From assembly GCA_035610365.1 (NCBI GenBank), contig CM069435.1, positions 64,849,389 to 64,913,388 of the forward strand: a DNA stretch of 64,000 nt. Direction: 5' to 3'. Numbering within the stretch: position 1 is the stretch's first letter; every line of letters begins with the position of its first letter. The notes under the pieces are model-generated. The model was not told the DNA's origin, ran no database searches, and saw only the letters and a list, made by a program, of their open reading frames with translations. Positions 49,061 to 60,929 of this stretch are shown one piece after another. The translations under genes were made by a program, and so were the position numbers. The stretch is from Aquatica leii (taxonomy: Eukaryota > Arthropoda > Insecta > Coleoptera > Lampyridae).

Positions 49061-50110
49061 CTAGTATATGGTTGAGTGCGTAATATAGTTTGATTTATTA
49101 GATCGATTTGTTATTTCTGCGTCTATTTTTCCATCATTTGTTAGTATTGTGCCTAGATAGTTGAAAGTTATTTTTTTTTTAAATGTGTTCTTGCATTTTA
49201 TTTTTTTGTGTATTAACTCTGTTTGATTTTCATTTATTATCAGCAATTTTGTTTCGTTGTTGTTTACCTCCATTTTCATTTCTTCTATTTCTTTTACCCA
49301 GATATTTAATCATTCCTGTATTTTTTTTGTGAGTCCGCTATTAGTACAACATCATCTGCATATAATAGACTATTTATTGATGTACGTTCTAGTTTGTTGT
49401 ATGCTACTGTCGTTTTTAAGTATTCTTTCCTCTTGGTTTGTTTTACTATTCTGTCCATTATTATCAAGAATAAAAGTGGGCTTAGGCTGTCTCTTTGCTT
49501 TATTCTTTTTCTCAACTCAAATTCTTCTGATCGCTGTCCTGCGATTTGTACTTTCCCCCGTACTGTTTTGAACGTGCTTTTAATTATTTGGATAAGTTGT
49601 GTCAAATGCTGTTTTCAAATCAATGAATATCAGGTATAGACCTTTATCCTCTTCTATTGCTCTTTCTATTAGCGGTTTTAGTATATAAATGTTGTCGCTT
49701 GTCTGTCTTCCTGTTCTGAATGCTATTTGTTCTTCTTCAAGTTTGCGTTCTACGTATTTTCCCAGTCTTTTTTCCAGTATTCTCGTAGATAGTTTTAATG
49801 TGGTTTGGGCTAGACATATCGCTCTGTAATATTTACAGTTTGTTGTCTCGTCTTTTTTATGTATAGGAATTATTAGATTTATTTCCCAGTCTTTGGGGAT
49901 CTTCTTCGATTTCCACGCTTCTTTTAATATTTCATGTAACTATTCTGTTCCATCTTTCCCTAAATATTTAAGCATTTTTGGTGCTATTTCGTCTTCTCCA
50001 CTCGCTTTGCCTATTTTAAATGGTTTTATCGCTTCCTGTACTTTTTCCCTTGTTATCTTTTGGTACTTCTACTGTGTCTTCTTTGTCTTCATTTTCTACA
50101 TTTAATTATC
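49061..50110 (-). pseudogene. LINE reverse transcriptase domain
   Basis: On - and across frameshifts: GKASGEDEIAPKMLKYLG near 50000, then IIPIHKKD, CLAQTTLKLSTRILEKRLG, FRTGRQTSDNIYIL and FIDLKTAFD near 49620 (the first catalytic Asp). After a frameshift come QRDSLSPLLFLIIMDRIV and LLYADDVVLIAD (about 49330-49372), with the YADD box intact, and near 49150 FNYLGTILTNDGKIDAEI. These are the conserved RT blocks in order. At least two frameshifts and stops interrupt it. Confidence 0.87.
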
Positions 50111-50399
50111 CTCTAAATTTCTCTGAGTAGAACTCTTTCCAGACTTCCTATATTTCTATTATTTTCATTTTGAGTTCCTGCTGATTATTTTTTTATTGCT
50201 TTTATTTCTTTGCTTTTAGTCCTTCTCAATCTTTTCATTATTGTCCAAAACTTTCTTGTGTCTGTCTGATGTTTGTCACTTATTTCTTGTCCCAACTCTT
50301 TCCAGCTTTCCTTTTTCACTTTTTTGATTTCTTTATTTATGTTATTCCTTTCTTTATATTTTTCTTTATCTTCTTGGCCATTTGTTCAGATATATTTTT

Positions 50400-51318
50400 T
50401 TAGGCCTGTTTCTTTTCTTTCACTTTTCCTTTTATCTCTTCAGTCCACCATCTTGTTCTTTTTAGACTTTTGTTGATGTTTCTTCTTCCACATACCTCCT
50501 CCGCTGCCTTTAGAATTATTTCTTTGGTTTTTTTCCATTTTGTCTCCAGGTCTCTTTTCTTTGTTTTCTGTAATAATTTACAAAATTGCTTGTTTCTATT
50601 TTCTTCGTACTCTTCTTGTCTTTCCGGTTTTTGAAGTTTGTATAGAGCTATTCTGCTGTATGTTTTTTCTTTACTCTTATTTACTATTTCTTCTATTTTT
50701 GCAACTACTAGTCTATGGTTTGAACCTATTTCCGCCTCTTTTTTTGTCTTTATGTCTTGTATTGTTTCTCTTAGTGTTTGTGTGAATACTATATAGTCTA
50801 TTAAGCACGAAAGTGTATTTATCTTCCACATCTTGTTTCCGTAATGTGTTTCCTATTATCATATCGTTTCTTTGACAGAAATCGATCATTTTCTTCCCGT
50901 TGCGGTTTACAATTTGTTCTTCATATTTCCTCATGCATCCCTTACCTTTATTATGGTCGTTCCCTACTCTTGCATTCCAGTCGCCCATTATTATGGATGG
51001 TTCTGTTTCCTCTCTTGCTTCATCTAGTACTTTTTGTAAATTGTTATAGAATTCTTCAACTTCTTCTTCTAAAGTACCTTCTATCGGCCCGTATGTTTGT
51101 ATAATGTTTATTTTCTGTTGGAGTTTTATTGTCACTAGTATTAATTTTGAGTGCACGGCTTTCCATTTTATTATTTGTTTGTTTAGTTCCTCTGTTATTA
51201 TTATACCTACCCCTTCCTTTGCTCTCTTTTCTGCGTCAACTCCGGCGTAGTATATTACGTGTTTATTTGTTAATCTTGTATTTCCTTTTTCCTTCATCTT
51301 TGTTTTGCTCAGTCCCAT
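50400..51318 (-). pseudogene. LINE endonuclease domain and linker to RT
   Basis: The frame 50713-51318 on - holds an AP-type endonuclease: GVGIIITEELNKQIIKW, KINIIQTYGPIEG and PSIIMGDWNARVGND (the GDWNA box, 50972-50995). Its last block is GSNHRLVVAKI where active enzymes have GSDHRLV, so a catalytic Asp is Asn. The overlapping frame 50400-50831 continues into the basic linker before the RT (RTRWWTEEIKGKVKEKKQ). A frameshift joins the two near 50720-50830. Confidence 0.87.
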
Positions 51319-52093
51319 TATTTGTATTTTTTTTGTTATCCATTTCTTCTATAATCTCTATCTCTTTACCTTTAATTTTATTTATATTCCATGTTCCTAT
51401 TCCAATTTTCTGTTTCTTCTTTTTTTACTTTACTTTTTCTTTGTTCTTCTGTTTTTGTCTTTTTTCTCATATGCCCTTTTCTCTTGCCTATGGTCGTCGT
51501 CTTTTTCTTCCAACTGGTTTTAATTTCTTGTTAGTTTTTTGGAATTTGTTGGTTTTGATTTGTGATGATCCTAAATGTTTTGTTTAAATCTTCTTAGTAT
51601 GGTCTATGCCCAGTTTTTCTTTTTTGGTATTGCTCTTCGGGCAGGGCTTGGTCTGTAGATCTGGCTCTTTTCTTTTGTTCTTCTATATTGTTACGTGTTA
51701 TTACTTCCGGATTCTTCTTTTTATTGTCTGAAAAGTTTTCAATGCCTTCTCTTCTCCATTTATTACTAGTTTATTTTTCTTAATTATTGCTCTTAGCCCT
51801 TTTTTTCTAGCGTCCTTCATGTGAGAGATTAGTTGTTTCTTCTCTTGTCTTCTTGTCTAGGTCATGACTTATTCCTATTTGTGTTCCTACCAATTTTTTT
51901 GTGTTCCTCATGATTTCCAATTTTTTTTAGTATTGCTGTAATCCCCATCTTTACAAGTCTGTTTTTATTTTCTTCTCTCTCCCCCAGTCTGTTTATAAAG
52001 TCTATTTCATTTTCTCCTAGTTGAATCCCCATATTTTTCCTTATTATTTCTAGGACCTTTTCTTTCAGGGTGTCTAAGTTTTCCTCTGCGCTT

Positions 52094-52330
52094 TCAGGTA
52101 TTCCGAAGATTGTTAAGTTTTTTTCTTAGTTCATTTTTTAATTTCTCGATATTCGCTGTCTGGTAATTTATAGTCTCTTCTAATTTCTTCATTTTTTCTA
52201 ATTGTCGATTCATGTTTACATTTGTCTTATCAACTTTTCCTTCTACCTGTACTAATTTTTTCATGATATCATTTAAAGTTATTTCTTTGTTTTCATTCAT
52301 GTCGATTTCTTCCCGTGGCGTTCTCTATTT
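52094..52330 (-). pseudogene. LINE first open frame, coiled-coil fragment
   Basis: On - from an ATG at 52300 the frame reads MNENKEITLNDIMKKLVQVE, then repeated hydrophobic positions in a Lys/Glu-rich helix (KMKKLEETINYQTANIEKLK), a coiled coil like that of LINE ORF1 proteins. It is cut by a stop after about 68 codons. No zinc knuckles are visible. Confidence 0.6.
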
Positions 52331-52657
52331 TTTAATTTGTAGTTTTGACTGTCTTATTGGCGCTGGCCGTTTGCGTTTTACGTGTTTGTTACGCACCTGC
52401 TGTTCAGCGTTTGCCGCGTAAAGAGGTCAATCCCGGTCAAACCGTCGCAAGTTGTTCCCTCTTATCTCTTTTAAGTTAGGTTGGATTTCTGTTTATTGTT
52501 GGTATTTATTTAACTAACTTGTTTTGTGGTTTCTTTTCTCCTTTTGTATTTCTTCTATATCACTTATGTTTTATTTACCTTTGAATTTGTATTATTTTTA
52601 TCCAAAGATTTAACACTAAATTATAATTATTAATGTCGGCCGTGACCTTCCTGATTT

Positions 52658-52859
52658 TGTAAGCTTATTTTTTATAACATAAATTAACTCAACAGTTAAA
52701 AATCGATTTATTTTACATTTATTTTAGATATCAACTTTTAAATAATTTATAGGTAGGTATACGTGCGTTTTCTTATAGCGCTCTGACGGTTATTTTTTTA
52801 TTTGTCAATGTTTTCGTATACTTTTCGAAACTCAAACTACAAATTTTCATTTTTTACTT
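52658..52859. repeat. Right copy of the long direct repeat flanking the LINE
   Basis: Direct copy of 48356-48550: TGTAAGCTTATTTTTTATAA through CGAAACTCAAACTACAAATT to CATTTTTTACTT. The LINE 5' end abuts its first base and its end runs into unrelated intron DNA. Confidence 0.9.
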
Positions 52860-55371
52860 AAGAGTAATTTTTCAAACCATAATTTCAGTTTTCACAAATT
52901 GTTTTTTTAAAGGAATCATGTACTGCGAACTTTGTAAAAATTATGATTTTTCTAGTAGTTTCTTTTTTTGTTTTTGTCAATCTTAATATTTTGATTATTG
53001 TTTGTCGACAATTAAAAAAACCAGAATCTGCAAAAGTCATATTCTTCTCTTGTTGCCAGTTAAATAATTTATTATTTTACAAACTATTAAAACTTTTGAT
53101 GTATAAATCACTTGTTTCTAAAAGTTATCAAACTTTGATTAGCTGAGGGAGCTGAAGTAAAACAAATCCTACCTAAAAATAGCCAAAGTCTGAACAATCT
53201 CGAAATATTGTATTTTTACTTATGTTAATAACATAATAATTGTGAAAATTGAAAAAATACAATTAAGTGCACAGATCCTCTAACTTATTATTTTTTAAAT
53301 TATTTATAATTTTAATAATTACTTTAATTGATTTAGCAAAAACTTTTGAGGTACTAAAATCGAGGATGACAAACTACACTAGAACTTTTGTTGTAAATAA
53401 TTTCTATTATTTTACTTAGTTGGTATTAAGTAATTTAAACTAAAAAACTTCTTATTCACGAGTTTACATGGATAACTTATTTATGTATTAATGTTCTACT
53501 GTAGAACATAAATAAAAACTAAACAAAAAACTAAGTTAATAATTGATAATAATAGAGAAAAAGTTCCAATCAATATTTTTTCTTAAATAATTCTTTTACA
53601 ATTGTTTGAGATAAAAACATACTACAGAAAATAAATATATAAAAATAAGGTTTATTAAATTTGTTACAATAAATTAATTGTATTTCAAAGTAAGTGCTGA
53701 AGTTAAGAAAAAAATAAATAAAAAGAAAAGTACTTTAGTTTCTTTCTATACGATGCTAAATAATCAAACAGCAAATAAGCTCGCAATACCTATACGTTAA
53801 AAATTCCTTTAGTTTTAAACTTTTATTAGTTTTAAATTGCTAAGAGAAATCATCTTGTTTACTTTCTCAATTCTTTGAACGGCCGTCGGCCATATCTCAG
53901 AAACTGTTTATAGTACATTTTCGAAATAAAAAATCATACAACGGAAGTGGCTAACACAATGGTAGCATTAATATAAAAACAGTTTAAAACACTTTTTTTT
54001 TCAATTGATTAAAATTTGTTTAATTTCGTCTAACTTAACGTTTACTCGACGTTTAAAACAAGGTTTACATTTACACGTTTCTTAAGATATTTTATATATT
54101 ATTATATATATTATTCTATTTAAAATTTTTGTAAAAAAATGCAATTTCAAAATAAATCAATTAGCGCTCTATAGCGTTTACGTTCCTTGTCAGATTGGTT
54201 TAAATTTATAATTATTTAGTTGGCGAGAAAGAGCGCTCGACAAGAGCAGATTTGTGCACCTTGGTTGATCTTATGAGCGTATTTTTAAATTTATCACTCT
54301 CCCCTACTTTTTATTTGATAAGATAGAATAAAATAAAAGTGCAAGAGATTTTTTCGGTTTTTAAACGGTTTTTGACGTTTTTGATGTTCTGTTACACCTT
54401 CTAGCGGTCAACTTACTAATCTATTTCCATGTTTTTTTGGTAGGTACTTGTATTATATAATTCTATGTTCAAAACTGTACTATAAACTGGATAACTCCCT
54501 GAATTGTTTTTCACAAATTGAATGTAACACACTTTATTTTACATTTCATTATATTTTCAAAAGTTTCTTTAAAAAAAACCGTCTAAAACTGTTGTCTTAC
54601 TTTGAATAATTGTTAAAACATAACGATTTGTTATTATTTATATCCTTTATTTATATTTTTTATTGTAAGTTCGCGCTACCAAGCTATTGAAGCTAAAACG
54701 ATTATTGTTCTATAATTTGTCAGATAGTTTTTTGATCTTTTTTTATGTATTTGCGTTGATTGTAGTATTTATTGAAAGATGCCCAACTACGTCCTAATAA
54801 GTGTGAAACATTACATTCTTCACCGTGCGCCCCTTTCTATAAATTATCTGCACCGACGAGTGTCGCCACAGAAACAAATCATCACAATATCTTAGAAATA
54901 ATTTATCTGGCTCATTTTACAAGCGAGGTTTCCATGATACATCGGATCTGATTTAAATTTATTCCAATTTCTAATCTAATCGTGTTCAATTATTTTTTGC
55001 GAGTGACAAACTTATTTCAAATGTAACTTGTGTAGGATGAACAAAAATAAAACACCCCTACATAATTTTAATATTTTATATATTTTGAAAAAACCTTTTT
55101 TACGCCGCCATTACAATTGAGCTTATTTCACATCCCTCCCTTGCCAACTTAAAAAAAAACTAAAAACTATCACAACACATTGTTGCCAGATTGTTAAAAA
55201 TACAAAAACTTATGAAATACTACAATCGACTTAAACCGACCACCTTGAAATACCGTGGCTTTCAACAGGAAAAATATTACAATGCTTATATGTAAAAATT
55301 TGAAGAAAAAAAATTATAAACTAAACTAAACTACTTAAATAACTACACATGAACTTGTTAATACTGTGTGC
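52860..55371. other. Intron DNA without a recognised element
   Basis: AT-rich. The stretch near 53879-53945 (GGCCGTCGGCCATATCTCAG and following) resembles terminal sequence of DNA elements, but no partner end was found. No coding region is supported. Confidence 0.4.
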
Positions 55372-56104
55372 TCACATTGGCAGTGCACACAATTTATGTA
55401 TGGGACGTTTGATAAAGTTTCCACTAGGAGTTTTCACTTCACACGAACGCACAACACCATCTGTAGATTGATGTATCTCTGTTACTTTGCCTAGTAACCA
55501 ATTAAAAAGTGAAAGATTATCGTCTCGGATAAGAACTAAAACACCCGATTGCAACAGGTTTGATAAGTTTCTAAACCACATGGTTTCACGATGTAATTCT
55601 GGAACTACTTCTAGACTCCAACGCTTCGAAAAGTGCTGCATAAGTTGACTTTTTTGATAAAGGGATAAACGATTTTCCTTGATATCTAGATAGTTAGGCT
55701 CTGGTAATGCACACAGAGGCCTGCCAATTAAAAAGTGACCAGAAGTCAAAGGATTTAAGTCCAGAGGATTTGAGGATAAACAGGATAGAGAACTAGAGTT
55801 TAAATCACTTTCTATTTGAATCAAGTCTGTACAAAAATCTTTGTAGGTTAAATTTGTGTTTCTTAACATCTTTTTTAAATGTAATTTGGTGGATTTTATT
55901 CCCATCTCCCATATTCCACTCTGATGGGGTGGACGGGATATAATAAATTTCTATTTAATGCTTTCTTTATGTAAATGATTTGAAATTTCATTTTGAGTAC
56001 TCTGTGATTGCAAAAATTCTTTTATTTTATTTCTAGCGCCCACAAAGCTTTTACCGTTATGGCTAGAAATCGTAAATGGTTTACCTTGACGAGCAACAAA
56101 ACGC
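55372..56104 (-). pseudogene. BEL/Pao integrase end and C-terminal (DUF5641-type) domain
   Basis: On -, 55372-55905 encodes the end of a BEL/Pao polyprotein: GIKSTKLHLKKMLR, LTSGHFLIGRPLCALPEPN, RWSLEVVPELHRETMWF, VLVLIRDDNLSLFNWLLGKV, and last the residues RPIHKLCALPM before the stop at 55372. Immediately upstream (to 56104) is the integrase core: KRFVARQGKPFTISSHNGKS, where the catalytic SDNG has become SHNG, then RPPHQSGIWE keeping the Glu of DDE. The reading frame is interrupted at the TTAA at 56105 by the Kolobok-like element and continues at 57155. A stop within the integrase also kills the copy. Confidence 0.9.
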
Positions 56105-56108
56105 TTAA

Positions 56109-57150
56109 GGGGGTACTAAACAGAGCCATTTTCCATGCAAATTGAGGTACACTTTTCTCAAAAACTACTAAATCGATTTTTGTGAAATTTTGAACACGTT
56201 TTCTTTACATAGTTTTAAAGCTGTACAGCAGGTAGAATTTAATTTAAAGAAATAGTAATTTTTTTATTGACTTAGAAAGTTTGAAAATGTTATTGTCTTA
56301 TTAAAAGTAAAGTAAAAAAGAAACCAGCTAGATTTTTAAAATTCGCTCTGCTGCGTTTGTTACTAGCGTCGCCATGAATAAGATACAAAAAAACACACTC
56401 AATTACCTGTCATAGTTTTGAAGAAAAGTGTACCGAAACAGAAAAAATACAACTGTTCAGGAGAAGCAAGAAACAAAAAAGTTTTGTTTTTTTATCTTTA
56501 GTAGTCGTTTTTGCTTTTCAAAGTTCTTGTTCCTGTTCGTATATTGTAGTGTTATTGTATTACTTATGTTTATTGTAGAGATTTTATTTTACTCGTTTCA
56601 AATATGCCGAAAACGAGTCCGGTTTTCAAAAAGAGAAAAAGGCGGTTTTCAGGTAAAAGGCCTGCAGAAATGACATCGAATGCAACTTGTTCAGTAAATG
56701 TGGAGTCACCACAACCTTGCTTGACAACACAAACTCCTGTTTTTTCAGGTTCTAAAATAAAACCTCAATTGCCCGAGTATTTGAAGTATGAAAGCACTGA
56801 TGTTTTCGATATTGTTTGTATCAGAGCGTTGAGTGCGGCGATGAATTATGTTGTTTCGTGCAAAAAATGCAATGGGCAGATTAGCCTAAACATTGTTGCT
56901 CGGAATGGTCTACCATTATCAGTTAATGGAAACATATTTCGTTTCCGTATTTTTTATTTATTAGGCATTGAAGCAGGCAATTTTTGTGTAACCCAGAAGA
57001 GCCCTTCCAAGTTTACACCTAAATTTAAGTAACTTCTAAACCTTGTAGAGACATCGGATTTTTTGCATTCTTTGCAGAGTATAGTGTAGATTAAAAAACA
57101 AAAATAAAAAAAAAATTGATAATTTTTAAATTTTTTTATTAAGTACCCCC
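56109..57150 (+). mobile_element. Kolobok-like (TTAA-target) DNA element, internally deleted, 1,042 bp
   Basis: The termini are GGGGGTACT (56109-56117) and AGTACCCCC (57142-57150), flanked by TTAA on both sides (56105-56108 and 57151-57154). It sits in the BEL integrase and removal of one TTAA restores that frame, so ends and target duplication are secure. TTAA is used by piggyBac and Kolobok. The short G-rich terminus and the encoded protein (next entry) favour Kolobok. Confidence 0.8.
56604..57032 (+). CDS. N-terminal fragment of a Kolobok-like transposase
   Basis: An open frame of 142 codons from an ATG at 56604. It starts with a basic head (MPKTSPVFKKRKRRFSGKRP), followed by a low-complexity Thr/Ser/Pro stretch. 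Then come DVFDIVCIRALSAAMNYVVS and CKKCNGQISLNIVARNG, a lone CxxC in the position where Mutator-like/Kolobok transposases have their N-terminal zinc module. It then runs into unrelated sequence and stops. Complete transposases of this group are far longer and carry the DDE core, so this is a deletion derivative. The frame is uninterrupted, consistent with recent insertion, but a protein function is not implied. Confidence 0.55.
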   Translation: MPKTSPVFKKRKRRFSGKRPAEMTSNATCSVNVESPQPCLTTQTPVFSGSKIKPQLPEYLKYESTDVFDIVCIRALSAAMNYVVSCKKCNGQISLNIVARNGLPLSVNGNIFRFRIFYLLGIEAGNFCVTQKSPSKFTPKFK

Positions 57151-57154
57151 TTAA

Positions 57155-60100
57155 GCACTGCAATAAATGAGGCAGTTGAAAGATCTGTAACGATCTCAAG
57201 ATGAACAGCGCAATTAATCATGCATACGAATACACAGATGTATGCCTTTATTCATTTGGCTCCACTGCCTTTTTTGTTCTTTAAGAAAATTGGACCAGCA
57301 TAGTCTAGTCTTGTATTGTAGAACGCAGGAATGCGTAGCTCTATTTTTTAAGGGTAAATTGCTCATTAAAGGATTAAAGGATACAGGGTTTACGCGGAAA
57401 CATTTAATGCATCCTTGAGTTTTTTTTTTTGCAATGCTCTTTTTTGGAATAGGCCAATATTGCTCGCGAATACATAAAAGTAAGTGCTATGCTCCACAAT
57501 GTAGTAGAGTATTATGGAAATGTTTTAACAACAGTTCGGTGAGATTATGATTTTTAGGTAGTAGCACTGGATGGTTTTTAGCGTAGCTAAATCTTGAATT
57601 TTTGATACGACCACCTACTCTAACAATCTGGTCTTTGTCCAAAAAGGGGTTTAAAGATAATATATTTGAAGAAGTTTTTAGTTGGTGTTTAGATTTTAAA
57701 CTATGTATTTCTTGTGAATAGTAAAAATTCTGACATGTTCTGATTAAGAAATTTAAAGATTCCTGTAACTCGGTTACTGTTAGAGTGTCAAGGAAGCGAA
57801 TATGTGAAGTTTTTTGCAATTTGATACAAATCTAAGAATGTAAACTACCACACGCTGTAGTTTCACAAAACTTGAAAATTTATTAAATAGGTATAGATTG
57901 TCTTTTAATCTCTTTTTCTTGAGTTCTCGAAAGATAATAAGATCAGCAGAGTTTTTCTCAGATTTTGCATGACACCAGTAGTCACTTAGAAACAAGTCTT
58001 ATTATAGCAGCAATGCGATTGATTATAAATGTTTTGTACTTGTTTGGAGGGGATTGAATCCAGTTTAATACTATTGTCGAATCGGACCAAAGATAAATTG
58101 AATTGGAGCTCATATTTAGAGCATTTTTAATTTTGTGCATAAGTGGCGCTAATAGCATAGCCGAACAAAATTCCAGCCTTGGTATCGTTATGGTATGCAA
58201 TGGAGCAACCCTAGATTTAGAGCACAGTAAATGTGTTGAAACCTGATTACCGTAATTGCACTTTACATAAATGCACGCACCGTATGCGACAGAACTCCTG
58301 TCACAAAAACCGTGCAGCTGAATTGTGAATTTAAGACCCAACGTTACACATCGTGGAATCTGTTATGAGTTTAGATAAAGTAATTGCGAATTGAAATAAG
58401 CCACTGAGAGTGAATAAGAGAGGAAACTGATTTATCCCATGAAAGTTTGAGCTCCCAGAGTCGTTGAATTATTATTTTTTCTGTAATTAAAATAGGAGAG
58501 AGCAAACCCAATAAGTCAAAAAGCTGAGACACTGTGGAAAAAACAGTTCGTTTTGTAATGCAAGAACTATTGTTGTGCAGTTGCACATTGTAATAAATGT
58601 AATCAAAAACAGAGTTCCATGAAAAGCGTAGCGTTTTTGCGTTAGAACGTTCTCCTAAAAGAACAATAAAAAATGGATTGTTGAACTGGTGGTCTGCTGA
58701 ATGACAATTGGACTGTTTGATAAAAATTTTTGAATTGGAATATTGACTGTATCAAAATTTTAATTATTTCTTTCTTTACCTGCAATACATTTTCCACAAT
58801 ATTAGCTGTGAAGAGTAGGTCATCCATGTAAAACGAAGTTTTTATGACTTCAGATGTTTTTGAAAATTAAACCTTGTTTTGATTAGCTAGGTATTCCAAA
58901 CATTTAGTTGCTAAATGGCTAGCGGATGCGGTGCCATACGTAATCGTATTAAGTTGGTATGTATCGACAAGTTGTTCTGGATTGTCTCGCCATAACATGC
59001 ACTAAAATTTTCGTAAAGCTGAATGTACCTTAATCATACGATACATGTTTTCACAATCTCCTGTAAGTGCTATTTTACCCTGTTGAAAACGTAATAATAC
59101 AAAACAAGTCATCTTGCAAAACAGGACCAACAATATGAGTCTCGTTGAGTGGAATGTTTGAATGCGATTTTGCAATACCATCAAAGACAATGCGAATTTT
59201 TGTTGTTAACGAATTTGCATTAAATATTGCATAGTGAAGAAGATAAAAATTGGGTATATGTTTTATTGACATTTGACCATTAATAGTGGAAATTGTGTGT
59301 TCATGGTTGATCATATTACTGTCTACTTTGGTGGAATTTCCTAACTGTATGTACTCAATAAATTTTGAGTATTCCTAGTGAAAGGAAGGGTTTTTAGCAA
59401 ATGTACTTTCCAGGCTGTAAAATCTATCTTGAGCATGTTTTTTGGAATCGCCTAACAAAGAGTTCAGGGTACTGAAACAATGAATGTGCCAGTTTGATCT
59501 TGCGTCACAGATTCAGCAAAGTATTTCTTCCAAAATTGTTCTTCGGAAGACAATAAAGAAATGGAGTTTTTTGGTTAAATATTTTCAAGTGACATATGAA
59601 GAGTCTCATTTAAAAGATCGCCTTGTTTTCTCTCAACTGGTTTTGTAAGAATAATGTTACAAGTACTTAAGTTAAGTTGGTAGTTTTCCTTACCATGATA
59701 ACCTGAAATAACTCAACCTAGCAGAGTTTTTTGTAGCGTGGGCATATTTCGTCCTGTTGATATTTGCCCGATACATAATAAACGGTAAAAAAGAGTAGCA
59801 CCTATAAGAACATCGATGGGACTGAATTTATGGAAATTAGATGCAAATTTTCATAAACCCAGTCCTTATGTTAGATGAAATATCTAGAGACGACTTATCG
59901 AAACTCCTAAAGAGCAGGTTTTGAGTAATCTTAGGAATTACTAAACAAGATAAGTAAGTTTAAAATGAATTGTTAGACGAAGAAATCTTCACGTTAACAG
60001 CTCTGATCAAAAGAGAGGAATTTCCATTAATACTAATAATTGAAGTATTTATTATAGTAGGCACGTGACCTAATTTACTGGACAAACTGTTTGTTATAAA

Positions 60101-60540
60101 ACTGACTTGAGAAACTGAGTCGAAAAAACATCTTGCATTTATCCATTTATTATTTTTGCTAGAACTCTAATAATAGCAGTTGAAATCAAAACCTGATTAG
60201 AGTTGGTACATGATAAACTAGTTTGCTCGAATGTAGATGAAGCATTTGAGATTGATGCACCTTGCGAACTAATCGTACTGTAAATTTCCTAAATGCAAAT
60301 TCACTTCCGAGTTAGTAAAACACAAAAGGCAATTATGTGATTTTTGGCAAAATTTACATTTATGCTTTGAATTGCATTTGAAGTTACAACTATGCTTTAA
60401 ACAATTTTTGTAGATTTTTAATTCGTTGACTTTTTCTAAAAAATTTCAAATTGTGTTTGGTCTTACATTAAATCAGAAAACAATTTCGCTGACCTTTCTT
60501 CACAAGGATTAACTGTATCTTAATTTGTTAGTCCAGATAG
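57155..60540 (-). pseudogene. BEL/Pao retrotransposon gag-pol remnant, main part
   Basis: On - from high to low coordinates: gag zinc knuckles (KCKFCQKSHNC near 60340), a damaged protease, and RT with FYLLHYAIFNANSLTTKIRI and VGPVLQDDLFCII (59075-59314). SFYMDDLLFTA follows at 58790-58830, where the YMDD box is intact. RNase H (57982-58341) has QLHGFCDRSSVAYGACIYV, TIPRLEFCSAMLLAPL and YLWSDSTIVLNWIQSPPN. The integrase zinc region (57487-57819) reads NPFLDKDQIVRVGGRIKNSR and HPVLLPKNHNLTELLLKHFH. The integrase core has LDYAGPIFLKNKKGSGAK and AVHLEIVTDLSTASFIAVL, keeping the first catalytic Asp. Stops and frameshifts throughout. No flanking LTRs recognised. Confidence 0.9.
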
Positions 60541-60929
60541 CAAAATATTTTTGTTTAATCGTTCTTCATTTTTTAAGGTTAAAAATAGCCACCTCCTTTT
60601 CAAACGCATTATAAACATTCTTCTTCGCTTTCTGAAATAAAACAAAACTTCAATTGTTTACTTAAAAAGCATACAACCTTAAATCCGTTATTAGACAAAA
60701 TAAATAATACCTACTTCAAGTTTCTTACGTCGTGTTTTTACTTAGATAAGACGTTTTATTCAAGTCAAGACTTTGAGATGGCGTACGTATTTCTGGATAG
60801 TTATCCGTGGCAGAATTCGAAAGTTCCACATTGTCACTCACAAAAATTACTCAAAATTGATATCTTTATTCTGAAATAAAACAAATCCAAAATAAAACGA
60901 ACCCAAGTCGCAACCCAGCATCGTTAGCG

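Larger units (their letters stand above)
48551..52657 (-). mobile_element. Non-LTR retrotransposon (LINE, AP-endonuclease type), 4.1 kb, inactive
   Basis: On the - strand the element carries a coiled-coil first open frame, an apurinic-type endonuclease, a reverse transcriptase and a C-terminal domain. Its 3' end (low coordinates) finishes in an AAG-repeat tail (CTTCTTCTT on + at 48551-48559) rather than a long poly(A). The strand asymmetry is striking: + is T-rich and the coding strand is A-rich with many Lys codons. Stops and frameshifts occur in all frames. It is flanked by the direct repeat of about 200 bp. The C-terminal motif and short tail fit the CR1/RTE/R4-like part of the LINE tree; I cannot assign the clade more closely. 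Confidence 0.88.

Noticed and set aside
48493..49083. Long hydrophobic + strand frame of 196 codons, with similar ones up to 52421
   Set aside because: They are antisense to the Lys/Glu-rich LINE coding strand; the Phe/Leu/Ser-rich translation is a complement artefact, not membrane proteins.
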